From JAVBNH01 sp031551635 (GTDB taxonomy: Bacteria > Bacillota > Clostridia > Oscillospirales > Acutalibacteraceae), in contig JAVBNH010000004.1 of assembly GCA_031551635.1 (NCBI GenBank), positions 1 through 64,000 of the forward strand: a DNA stretch of 64,000 nucleotides. Reading direction: 5' to 3'. The notes beneath the pieces are model-generated. The model was not told where the DNA came from, searched no databases, and was given only the letters and a program-made list of their open reading frames with translations. Positions 1-7,408 of the stretch are shown here, in pieces. The stretch's first letter is position 1, and each line of letters begins with the position of its first letter. The position numbers and the translations under genes are program-made.

Positions 1-1926
1 CTCACCTTCCAGAGTCTGAAGCTCCGCTGAAACACGCAGTGCGATACGCGCGTCAACCGCTGTTATTTCGCCGTTGCCGTCTACATCACCGGTAATGACT
101 ATGGTATATTCCGACACCTTTTTGCCTTTATTGTCACTAAGTATGACCTTGCAGCCTGTACCGATAAATTTGCCTTCGGCGAGAGCGTTGCCGTTATAGT
201 CGACAACTGACGCGTTGTCGTTGTCGATTTCTTCGAGCAGTTTTTCAGGGGTAAGCTCTGTTTTCACATTTGAAAGACAGTTTGCAGCATTGTCAACCTT
301 GATGTCGGAGTCTGTGTTTATAATTATTTCAATAGGAACAGGAGAAGTTGTCTCTTTTTGGGTTGTTATTTCTGAGGTTGTCGGTTCTGTTGGTTTATTC
401 GATGTGGGTTCCTCAGTAACAGGGCTAGTCGTCTCGGGAGGAATGGTTGTTGCAATTTCATCTGTAGTGGGAGCTTCTGTAGTAGGATCATCCGTTGCAG
501 GAGTAACAGTAGTCGGTTCCTCAACTGTTGGTTCTTCCGTTGTGGGAACTTCAGTTGTCGGTTCTTCAACTGTTGGTTCTTCCGTTGTGGGAACTTCAGT
601 TGTCGGTTCCTCAATTGTTGGTTCCTCCGTAGTGGGAACATCAGTTGTTGGTTCTTCAGTTGTTGGTTCTTCCGTTGTTGGTTCTTCCGTCGAAGGAGCT
701 TGTGTAGTATGTTCTTCAGTTGTAGAGGGTTCGGTGCTGGGAGGATAATGTGAAAAACCGTTGTCTATAGCATATGTTTCTCCTGCGGTTCCCTCATTGC
801 AATAAATCACGAATCCCGGGATTACTTTATATGTATAATCATCGTTATCATATATATACCCAAATGCGCAATCGTAAATATTCAATACATTATCAGGGAT
901 TGTTACGCTGCTGATTCCTGCGGAATTCAAGAATGCATAATAACCGACAGAGGCAAGAGTGTCCGGAATAATAATTCTTTGCAAATATATGCATGAATAA
1001 AAAGCGAAATTGTCAATAAATATTACGCCGTCGGGGATAACATATTCTACATTGGTTTTAGCGGGTGGATAGAATAGTAAGGTTTCGCCTTTTTTATCAA
1101 AAAGAACACCGTCTATTGATTTATATTTTTCATTTTCCGAATCAATAATGACTGATGATAGAGAAGAACAAAGCTCGAATATCGCAGCGCCAATGAGACT
1201 AACATTCGCAGGAATTATTATGCTTTGCAAAGCTGAACAACCTATGAATGCATAAGATTGGATAATTTCTACGCTATTCGGAATTAATATATTTTGGAGA
1301 TTTTTGCCGTTGCTGAAAGCATAGGGTGAGATGTAGTTAACTCCCGCGGGAATGCTGTATTCAGTCACAGGCGAAGCGCTTGGAAATTGAATTAAATTAG
1401 TACCTGAATAATTAAAAAGTACACCGTCAACTGACTTATATGTTGTATTTCCGGAATTTACATTAATAGAAAGCATATTTACGCAATCTAAAAAAGCATA
1501 AAGACCGATTGAGCTTACATTTGCCGGAATGTCAATAGCTGTCAGTTTTGTGCACCTGGTAAAAGCGCCATAACCAATATCTACAACACTGTCAGGAATT
1601 TTTATTTCCAGAATTTCAGAGCACCCATAAAAAGCATTTTGGCCGATTCTGTTTATTCCATCCGGCAAAATAACACTTTCTAAATTTGTGTACATAAAAA
1701 ATGCACGATCTCCGATAGACTTTACCGGATATCCTGAAATTTGTGAAGGAATTTCAATATTTGCCTCTTCGTTGCTATATCCTGTAATCTCAATAGTGTT
1801 ATCCCCTAGAATTTTGTAAATAAAATAACCTGAGTTGTCAGCTAAAGGCGCTAAAACAGATGCGGGTATCAAGGTAAAAATCAAAGCGAGGGACATGATA
1901 ATCGCCAGTATTCTTTTCGTTTTCAT
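1..1926 (-). CDS. BspA-like leucine-rich repeat surface protein with Thr/Pro linker and dockerin (3' end outside window)
   Basis: The open frame runs from an ATG at 1926, preceded by an AAAGGAAG ribosome binding site, to the window edge without a stop, so the C-terminus is missing. Visible order: an N-terminal signal peptide (KTKRILAIIMSLALIF), then many LRR_5 (BspA/TpLRR) repeats with the pattern IP..V..IG..AF..C..L, then a Thr/Pro/Glu-rich linker of about 130 residues (roughly 366-760), then a calcium-binding dockerin half-repeat reading GDVDGNGEITAVDARIAL at about 40-95. Such proteins are exported. The dockerin suggests docking to a cohesin partner, but no cohesin is seen here. The architecture matches the gene at 55848-57293, except that one has no long linker. 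Confidence 0.85.
   Translation of the reverse strand, partial: MKTKRILAIIMSLALIFTLIPASVLAPLADNSGYFIYKILGDNTIEITGYSNEEANIEIPSQISGYPVKSIGDRAFFMYTNLESVILPDGINRIGQNAFYGCSEILEIKIPDSVVDIGYGAFTRCTKLTAIDIPANVSSIGLYAFLDCVNMLSINVNSGNTTYKSVDGVLFNYSGTNLIQFPSASPVTEYSIPAGVNYISPYAFSNGKNLQNILIPNSVEIIQSYAFIGCSALQSIIIPANVSLIGAAIFELCSSLSSVIIDSENEKYKSIDGVLFDKKGETLLFYPPAKTNVEYVIPDGVIFIDNFAFYSCIYLQRIIIPDTLASVGYYAFLNSAGISSVTIPDNVLNIYDCAFGYIYDNDDYTYKVIPGFVIYCNEGTAGETYAIDNGFSHYPPSTEPSTTEEHTTQAPSTEEPTTEEPTTEEPTTDVPTTEEPTIEEPTTEVPTTEEPTVEEPTTEVPTTEEPTVEEPTTVTPATDDPTTEAPTTDEIATTIPPETTSPVTEEPTSNKPTEPTTSEITTQKETTSPVPIEIIINTDSDIKVDNAANCLSNVKTELTPEKLLEEIDNDNASVVDYNGNALAEGKFIGTGCKVILSDNKGKKVSEYTIVITGDVDGNGEITAVDARIALRVSAELQTLEGE
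513..647 (-). repeat. three 45-bp tandem repeats in the Thr/Pro/Glu linker
   Basis: Three consecutive 45-bp units (513-557, 558-602, 603-647) differ at only a few positions and encode a 15-residue unit built from TTEVP, TTEEP and TVEEP blocks. A degenerate fourth copy follows. The array can expand or contract in frame, changing the length of the stalk that spaces the LRR domain from the dockerin. Confidence 0.8.
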
Positions 1927-1978
1927 GAATTTACTTCCTTTCTGTTTGATTGTTAATAAAACATATATTCCTATTTCA

Positions 1979-2007
1979 ATAGTATAATATTTTAGTCACA
2001 ATGTCAA
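1979..2007 (-). promoter_or_regulatory. promoter of the LRR/dockerin gene
   Basis: On the minus strand there is a -35 TTGACA (2007-2002), a 17-bp spacer and a -10 TACTAT (1984-1979). The stop codon of the upstream ABC-F gene lies inside the -35 hexamer (the TGA of TTGACA). Confidence 0.7.
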
Positions 2008-3509
2008 GAAAATTTTGGATTTAATTGAATAGTTTTTGTTGAGATATTCTCACAAAATATTCTGTCATGCTCAACAAATAGTAATGTCGGCTTAAATTCT
2101 CTAATCAATTCTTCAATGGAAATTCTGGAAAGCACGTCTATATAATTCAAAGGCTCATCCCAGACATATAAATGCGCTCTTTCGCAGAGGCTTTTTGCCA
2201 GCAAAACCTTCTTTTTTTGTCCTGCGGAATAATCATTTATTATCTTTTCAAACTGCAGGCGCGAAAAATCAAGTTTGCGCAGCACAGCCTTAAAGAGACT
2301 TTCATCAAGAGAGTGTTCTCTTATAAAGCTCTCAAGAGTGCCGGTAAGATATGATGCATCCTGCGGAACATATGAAATTTTGAGCTTACTGCCGATGTTG
2401 ATATTGCCTTTATAATCAAGCTTTTCGCCGCAGATTAGCTTTAATAGACTGCTTTTTCCGCTGCCGTTTCCGCCGCAAAGGGCTACTCTTTCGCCTTGCA
2501 GAATCTCGAAAGAAACATCTTCGCATGCTTGCTTTTCACCGTAAAAAACAGAAATATCATCTAGAAACAAAAGCTGCTTCTTGTGGTACTCAAGCGGCAA
2601 CATCTTCAATGTGTCACTCGTTTCAATATTTTTCAGCAGCTTTGATTTTTCTTCAAGTGCTCTGTTTTGGCGGCGCTCAATATTATGCTGAAGCTTCGCA
2701 GTCTTTGCTATGAGACGTGACTGGTCGGCGGTGTTAATATCCTCATGCTCGGCGACCTTTGTGTTGTTTTTCTTTTTAAGTGATTTTTCAGCTTTGCCTA
2801 CCCATTCATTGCGCATTTTCGCAGCCTGTTTCAGGCGTTTTATATCTGCTTGCAGGCGTTCGTTTTCGGCCAGCTCAAAGGCATCCTGTCTTTTTTTCTC
2901 TTTCCACCACACCGAAAAATTGCCGCTGACGACTTCGATATTATTTTTATTAATAGACAATGTGTGGTCTGTGCATTCGTCTAAAAATAAACGGTCATGA
3001 GAGACAAGAATGAAGCCCTGCTTACTGTTGAGATACCTAGCAACAATTGCTCGCGCTTCCATGTCAAGATGGTTTGTCGGCTCGTCAATCAACAAAAATT
3101 TATTCCCCGTGAGAAAAAGTGCTACAAGCAGACATTTAGTCTGTTCGCCGTTGCTGAGGGTTGAAAATGCCCTTTGAAGACAATCTGTATTCACCCTCAG
3201 CAGTGACAGCTCTTTTTCAATTTCCCAAAGCTGTGAATCAGGACTTATTTCGTTAATAATATCAATGGTATTTTTTGAAGGGTCTTCAACATTGTAAGGA
3301 AAATACTCAAATTCTACGCTCGCTGAAATTTTACCATGATACTCAAATTTCCCCAATAGTAAATTCATGAAAGTCGTCTTACCCCTGCCGTTTCTGCCGC
3401 AAAAGCCCAGCTTCCATGAGGTGTCGAGCTGAAAAGAGACGTTTTCGAAAATATTATCATAGCTGCCGTCATAGCAGAATGTTAAATCGGAAATATTAAT
3501 TAAAGACAT
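2004..3509 (-). CDS. Lsa-type ABC-F ribosome protection protein
   Basis: This 501-residue protein has two ABC ATPase domains joined by a charged helical linker and no membrane segments, which is the ABC-F layout. Domain 1 has Walker A GRNGRGKT, signature LSNGEQTK and Walker B FLLIDEPTNHLD. Domain 2 has GGNGSGKSS, YSAGQKKK and YVWDEPLNYID. The opening MSLINISDLTFCYDGSYDN and the overall length are typical of the Lsa family, which displaces lincosamide, streptogramin A and pleuromutilin drugs from the ribosome. The ATG at 3509 is preferred to a GTG at 3518 because AAAGGTG lies at the right distance. It has its own promoter and a terminator-bearing leader. The drug spectrum cannot be read from sequence. 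Confidence 0.87.
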   Translation of the reverse strand: MSLINISDLTFCYDGSYDNIFENVSFQLDTSWKLGFCGRNGRGKTTFMNLLLGKFEYHGKISASVEFEYFPYNVEDPSKNTIDIINEISPDSQLWEIEKELSLLRVNTDCLQRAFSTLSNGEQTKCLLVALFLTGNKFLLIDEPTNHLDMEARAIVARYLNSKQGFILVSHDRLFLDECTDHTLSINKNNIEVVSGNFSVWWKEKKRQDAFELAENERLQADIKRLKQAAKMRNEWVGKAEKSLKKKNNTKVAEHEDINTADQSRLIAKTAKLQHNIERRQNRALEEKSKLLKNIETSDTLKMLPLEYHKKQLLFLDDISVFYGEKQACEDVSFEILQGERVALCGGNGSGKSSLLKLICGEKLDYKGNINIGSKLKISYVPQDASYLTGTLESFIREHSLDESLFKAVLRKLDFSRLQFEKIINDYSAGQKKKVLLAKSLCERAHLYVWDEPLNYIDVLSRISIEELIREFKPTLLFVEHDRIFCENISTKTIQLNPKFS

Positions 3510-3569
3510 ATTTACCACACCTTTTTAATATTAGTAGAATTAAAATTTATGCTTATACATTTTACCACC

Positions 3570-3606
3570 CCAAAAATAAAAAATCCTTCTCCTGACGGAA
3601 AAGGAT
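3570..3606 (-). terminator. leader terminator (attenuator) of the ABC-F gene
   Basis: Read on the minus strand, a 10-bp stem (3606-3597 with 3592-3583, one G-U pair, loop GTCA) is followed directly by a U-rich tract. It lies between the promoter at 3758-3786 and the start codon at 3509, about 60 nt before the gene. It would therefore stop transcription unless antiterminated. Confidence 0.75.
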
Positions 3607-3717
3607 AGAAAAACTCTGAATAAAACAAAAAAAACCTTCAAAGTTCAATAATCCGAATCCGGCATAATAACAATAGCAATCAGACGATTGCCTAATTTAT
3701 TATGAAAGATATTGGGA

Positions 3718-3729
3718 TTAAAGAATCAT
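3718..3729 (-). CDS. three-codon leader ORF (Met-Ile-Leu) upstream of the ABC-F gene
   Basis: On the minus strand, ATG ATT CTT TAA is preceded six bases upstream by GGAG, a well placed Shine-Dalgarno sequence. It sits about 25-30 nt after the predicted transcription start and about 110 nt before the terminator hairpin. Very short leader ORFs combined with a terminator are known for ribosome-targeting-antibiotic resistance genes, where a stalled ribosome causes read-through. The assignment is inference from position and spacing. A 17-codon frame from an ATG at 3745 overlaps it but has no Shine-Dalgarno. Confidence 0.5.
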   Translation of the reverse strand: MIL

Positions 3730-3757
3730 TTCCGGCTCCATTCATTAGTTTTATTCT

Positions 3758-3786
3758 ATGGTATCACACATTTTTAGTAAATGCAA
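3758..3786 (-). promoter_or_regulatory. promoter of the ABC-F leader
   Basis: Minus-strand -35 TTGCAT (3786-3781), a 17-bp spacer and -10 TACCAT (3763-3758). The predicted start near 3751 gives a leader of about 240 nt. Confidence 0.6.
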
Positions 3787-3868
3787 GTCTTTTTTCACAC
3801 AAAAAAGATTGAAAATCTTCGCTGATTCTGTTAAGATAGAATCAAATTTTATAAAGAGGGTTGATTTT

Positions 3869-4603
3869 GTGTTTGAGATTACCCCAAAAGCTGTTTTTTT
3901 TGATTTTGGCGGAACTTTATGCGAAAATGGAAAATCTGATTTTGTCGGCGGTTTTAGTGCTCTGCTTGCTGCGTCGAAAAATCCGGAGGTCACCTCCGCT
4001 GAGGAGTTATTTGAAATTTGGAACAAAATGCATGAGCGTCTGAAAACAGCAAAAGGCACCTGTAGTGACTGCCCTTACGGAATTGAAACTCCGCTTGAGC
4101 CAATGCTTAATTATATTTTTGAGTTTTCTGGTTTGAAGTATGACATTTCACTCAGTGAGTGCGGAATCATTTTTGACAGAGCTAATTTTCCTATAAGAAT
4201 GCCGACGCAGAACATGGCGCGGCTTCAGGATGCGCTAAATTCAAAAGGTGTTAGAACGGCTATAATCAGTAACACTACGATGAACGCGGCTGAAATGAGA
4301 GCAGCCGCGGACGAGAAGTTGCCAAATAATAGGTTTGAGTTTGTTTTAACGAGCGCCGATTTGCTTTTTACAAAACCCGCACCGTTTATGTTTGAAATTG
4401 CGCTGAAAAAGACCGGATTAAAACCGAACGAGTGCATTTATTGCGGCGACAGCTTCGGCTGTGATGTCGTCGGCGCGGCAAATGCCGGAATTTCAACGGT
4501 TTTATATGACAAAAATGCCGAAAAAGCACAGATGCGGGATTATTATAACGGAATAGAATATATGGTTGTAAACAGCTGGCTGGAATTATGCTCATATTTT
4601 TAG
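3869..4603 (+). CDS. HAD-superfamily hydrolase
   Basis: This cytoplasmic protein of about 244 residues has the HAD motifs in order: motif I FFDFGGTL near residue 12, motif II IISNTT, motif III lysine in LFTKPAPFMFEIAL, and motif IV YCGDSFGCDVVGA. HAD proteins are usually phosphatases using the first motif-I Asp as nucleophile. Here the second Asp of DxDGT is Gly (DFGGT), so the general acid is absent and the reaction is uncertain. The frame opens at 3758, but a GTG at 3869 preceded by AAAGAGGG is the likely start because the upstream residues are not HAD-like. It diverges from the ABC-F leader. Confidence 0.75.
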   Translation: MFEITPKAVFFDFGGTLCENGKSDFVGGFSALLAASKNPEVTSAEELFEIWNKMHERLKTAKGTCSDCPYGIETPLEPMLNYIFEFSGLKYDISLSECGIIFDRANFPIRMPTQNMARLQDALNSKGVRTAIISNTTMNAAEMRAAADEKLPNNRFEFVLTSADLLFTKPAPFMFEIALKKTGLKPNECIYCGDSFGCDVVGAANAGISTVLYDKNAEKAQMRDYYNGIEYMVVNSWLELCSYF

Positions 4604-4632
4604 GATATTAGACTTTTTTTGCTTTGGCGTAC

Positions 4633-4661
4633 TTGTATTTGCCATTCTGTTTTGATAGAAT
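4633..4661 (+). promoter_or_regulatory. promoter of the GH16 gene
   Basis: -35 TTGTAT (4633-4638), 17-bp spacer, -10 TAGAAT (4656-4661), about 50 bp before the GTG start at 4712. Confidence 0.55.
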
Positions 4662-4711
4662 ATATCTGCTAACAGTTAAATCTGTAATAAATATGGAAAG
4701 AGGAAATTGAA

Positions 4712-5569
4712 GTGTTTGAAAATTTTTACTCGAGTTTTATCAAGCTTTTTGCCGCGCTGCAATCTCTCCTGCTGCTTGTTGTCAATTTCATGATTATTCC
4801 CGTAGGGGATAAAGTCGACATGTCGAAATTCACTGATGAGCCTGTTTGGGCAGACGAATTTGACGGCGATGAAATGGACAGCTCGAAATGGAATCCGAAT
4901 TTCCACATAGCCGACACGGCTATAATTCAACGCGGCGGCTATTGGCATTCCGACATGGTAACTGTTGAGGACGGAAGCCTGATTATCACGACCGACTACA
5001 AGGATAATGGCATAGACAACGGTCCCGCCGGCTATTACAGCAGCGGCATTGACACCGAAAACCTGTTTGAGCAGAGCTACGGATATTTTGAGGCGAGGAT
5101 TCAGCTTCCTAAGGGCAGCGGTAAATGGGCGGCTTTCTGGATTCGTAGCCATGACGGTCCAGAAAACGGCGAGGACATTGAAATTGATATAATGGAAGCG
5201 CCGAATTTTAAAGATTCCGGCATGAAACAAAATTCTGTCGTTCACAATGTTCATTTTTACAATAATTACGCTCCCGACTATTCAAAGAAAATTGCCAGAG
5301 CGTGGATAAAAGGCGACCCCTACAGCGAATACCACACCTATGGACTTGAGTGGAACGAAAACGAATATATTTTCTATATCGACGGCGTCGAAACCGTCCG
5401 CCGCAGCGCGAAGGGCGACATTGCGAAGGAGTGCTATCTCATGCTGACAGCTGAAATCGGCGGAGAAGACGGCATACCGACAGAGTCCTGGGCAGGTCCT
5501 GTTATAACAAAGGAACACCTCCCCTCTCAGTTTAAAATCGACTATGTAAGGGTATATCAGTACAAATAA
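4712..5569 (+). CDS. glycoside hydrolase family 16 beta-glucanase, exported or membrane-anchored
   Basis: This 285-residue protein has a hydrophobic N-terminal segment at about residues 11-30 (signal or anchor), then a GH16 jelly-roll domain starting at WADEFDGDEMDSSKWN. The catalytic motif EIDIME places the nucleophile at Glu157, the assisting Asp at 159 and the acid/base Glu at 162. The domain ends with the typical FKIDYVRVYQYK. GH16 enzymes retain configuration and cleave beta-1,3 or mixed beta-1,3/1,4 glucans such as laminarin and lichenan; which one is not decidable here. The GTG start follows GAAAGAGGA. The gene is monocistronic with its own promoter and terminator. Confidence 0.92.
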   Translation: MFENFYSSFIKLFAALQSLLLLVVNFMIIPVGDKVDMSKFTDEPVWADEFDGDEMDSSKWNPNFHIADTAIIQRGGYWHSDMVTVEDGSLIITTDYKDNGIDNGPAGYYSSGIDTENLFEQSYGYFEARIQLPKGSGKWAAFWIRSHDGPENGEDIEIDIMEAPNFKDSGMKQNSVVHNVHFYNNYAPDYSKKIARAWIKGDPYSEYHTYGLEWNENEYIFYIDGVETVRRSAKGDIAKECYLMLTAEIGGEDGIPTESWAGPVITKEHLPSQFKIDYVRVYQYK

Positions 5570-5580
5570 GCAAATAAAAT

Positions 5581-5611
5581 TGCCGGAAGTTAACTCCGGC
5601 AGTTTTTTTTA
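5581..5611 (+). terminator. terminator after the GH16 gene
   Basis: An inverted repeat, TGCCGGAAGTTAACTCCGGCA, is followed by eight T residues. It lies between convergent genes and may weakly serve both strands. Confidence 0.85.
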
Positions 5612-5614
5612 AGT

Positions 5615-6064
5615 TTATTTTATCTGTTTTCTGAAATCAATCAAGGTGAAAACATCCGTGAATAAATCGTGCGAGTTCAAGTCAAAAATCATAGGGAAAA
5701 ACTTGAGTTTTCCGATTTGTTTCGCGTTTTCCAGCAGTTCTTTTCCGCTCTCGCTCAAAGGAAGGCATAATGCGTCCTGCCGTGATTTTTCAGGAATATA
5801 TACTGTCACTTTAAAAAAACCTTCCCAAATCGAGAGCCAAAAAGCTGTAACTTCATTCTGACCGCCTCTCGCGCCGGTCCATTTATATAAGCCCTTGCCC
5901 AGCCACGAGCTTCCGTCATTGTAGTAACGCCACTCCAAGTCAATACAATGACCTTTTAATTCCTTCAAAAAATCAAGATAAGCAGCGTTTGCTTCGCAAA
6001 GACCCTCAGCGATTATTTCCAGCGAAGGTTCAATATCCGGGTTTCGCAATAATTGTTCGCTCAT
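5615..6064 (-). CDS. DUF3788 family protein
   Basis: This soluble 149-residue protein has the family's aromatic pattern: WRYYNDGSSWLGKGLYKW, then TAFWLSIWEGFFKVTVYIPEK, then LPLSESGKELLENAKQIGKLKFFP. The family is widespread in Clostridia and resembles small-molecule-binding proteins, but no reaction is established. The ATG at 6064 is 9 bp after the GyrI-like gene, so the two are probably co-transcribed. Confidence 0.7.
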   Translation of the reverse strand: MSEQLLRNPDIEPSLEIIAEGLCEANAAYLDFLKELKGHCIDLEWRYYNDGSSWLGKGLYKWTGARGGQNEVTAFWLSIWEGFFKVTVYIPEKSRQDALCLPLSESGKELLENAKQIGKLKFFPMIFDLNSHDLFTDVFTLIDFRKQIK

Positions 6065-6073
6065 AAAATCACC

Positions 6074-6700
6074 TTATTCTTTTTTAATCGGATGTCTTAT
6101 AATTGTTTTCAATCTTTCGGACGCAACCTTGCGCGGGTCACTTAGATAAATTTCATGATGGCGGCGTATATCGTTTATGTCAAGCTTATAACCGTTTTCC
6201 AAAGCAAAGCTGTCCATCATTTTTATTGTTGCCGGCTCATCATCATACGAGCCGATATGCATGACCTGAACACATAAACCCTCATTTATACGCTCCAGCC
6301 TCGCCTTCGAAAGCTCAAGCTCTCCCTTTTTCTTTGCAAGGTTTATTTTCGCCTGTTCAAAAACTTCCCGTGTCACAAAATCAGGCTGGCGAATCAGCAT
6401 TGTCCACACAAATTTACTTTTGTCACCTATAGCCGCGCCGCCGCCCTTAAAAAAAATGTCGTCAAGCGTCCAAAATCCTTCAAGCGGAGGTACGACATAC
6501 TGAAAAACTGACTTGTTCCCCATTTTTATAGAGTATGACAAGCCATATAAGGTTTCAATAGCCGCCGAATAATCCGCGCTTGTATTGGGGTCTCCCCTAC
6601 CGTCAACTGCGATGAACAACATCTCAGGTACACTAATAATTGACGGCGAGGTTTTCGGCAGGTACAGTTCCTTTTCAAATTGTTTAAAATCGTATGGCAT
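6074..6700 (-). CDS. GyrI-like small-molecule-binding domain protein
   Basis: This 208-residue protein starts MPYDFKQFEKELYLP and resembles the stand-alone GyrI-like (SOUL/AraC effector-binding) proteins of Firmicutes: the central block MLFIAVDGRGDPNTSADYSAAI, then YVVPPLEGFWTLDD, and a C-terminal YLSDPRK segment. Such domains bind hydrophobic or cationic ligands and some hydrolyse xenobiotics. There is no DNA-binding domain, so it is not a regulator by itself. The ATG at 6700 has AAAGGAGTG upstream and is preferred to the longer frame from 6730. It appears to lead an operon with the DUF3788 gene. Confidence 0.75.
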   Translation of the reverse strand: MPYDFKQFEKELYLPKTSPSIISVPEMLFIAVDGRGDPNTSADYSAAIETLYGLSYSIKMGNKSVFQYVVPPLEGFWTLDDIFFKGGGAAIGDKSKFVWTMLIRQPDFVTREVFEQAKINLAKKKGELELSKARLERINEGLCVQVMHIGSYDDEPATIKMMDSFALENGYKLDINDIRRHHEIYLSDPRKVASERLKTIIRHPIKKE

Positions 6701-6756
6701 GTTTTTCACTCCTTTAGGGAAGTCTAGCATATTCCTCAGAAAATGTCAAAACAATA

Positions 6757-6796
6757 TTAAAAAACTCCAACCTTAAAAATAAAAGGCAGAGTTTTG
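6757..6796 (-). terminator. terminator of the V-ATPase operon
   Basis: Minus-strand hairpin formed by AAAACTCTGCCTT and AAGGTTGGAGTTTT with a short bulge, ending in a T run immediately after the atpD stop. Confidence 0.6.
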
Positions 6797-7402
6797 TTAT
6801 TCTTTTTGATTTTTTATAACCTTCATTCTTGAGAATTCTTCCCTGTCCTTTTCCTCAAGATAGTCGGAAATAAACTTAATTTTTGTTTCCATATCGGGGA
6901 TTACAACGTTTTTCAGAGCGTTCGCCCGCCTTTGTATCTTCAGAATCGCATTGGTTAGGCGGTAGATGCTGTTGTCGATTTCCGCGAGCAGAACTGTCAG
7001 CTTTTTCACCTCATGAAAGCATTTATAGGCATAGTCGAGGTCTGAGTTAGTGTTTAGCAAACCGTAAGAGAGTGAGACTTGCGTCTCGCTGTATTCCACA
7101 ATGGGAATATCTACACCCATAACGCTCTTGAAGCGGATATTCACTCCGTCGTCCTGCGGGACGGCAAGGGCTATCGCGTCAACAACTCCAAGGGTTATAT
7201 TCGCCCTTTGCAAAGCGCGGTAAGCCTCGGAGAAAGTTGAATCCATCACCTTTCTAAGCCCCTGAAATTTTTCAAGCAGCGCCATCATTTCGCGGATGAG
7301 GATATTACGTTTTTTGTCAAGGAGGTTGTAACCCATGCTGGAAAGAGCAAGGGTTTTTTTTGTGCTCAAGAGATTAGTTTTTGTCGGAAATACCTGACTC
7401 AA
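6797..7402 (-). CDS. atpD: V-type ATPase subunit D (central stalk)
   Basis: This 201-residue helical protein matches the V/A-ATPase D subunit: an N-terminal coiled-coil helix (PTKTNLLSTKKTLALSSMGYNLLDKKRNIL), a variable middle and a C-terminal coiled coil with TNAILKIQRRANALKNVVIPDMETKIKFI. D forms the rotor shaft inside the A3B3 head and couples catalysis to the membrane ring. Translation likely starts at a TTG (7402) placed 10 bp after GGAGG, which itself overlaps the end of atpB. It is the last gene of the operon. Confidence 0.95.
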   Translation of the reverse strand: MSQVFPTKTNLLSTKKTLALSSMGYNLLDKKRNILIREMMALLEKFQGLRKVMDSTFSEAYRALQRANITLGVVDAIALAVPQDDGVNIRFKSVMGVDIPIVEYSETQVSLSYGLLNTNSDLDYAYKCFHEVKKLTVLLAEIDNSIYRLTNAILKIQRRANALKNVVIPDMETKIKFISDYLEEKDREEFSRMKVIKNQKE

Positions 7403-7408
7403 AAAGTA

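Noticed and set aside
215..748. A 177-codon plus-strand frame rich in Val, Ser and Gly, and a shorter minus frame at 366-641
   Set aside because: Both are other-frame readings of the Thr/Pro/Glu tandem repeats of the LRR/dockerin gene, which gives the meaningful minus-strand product. No start context supports them.
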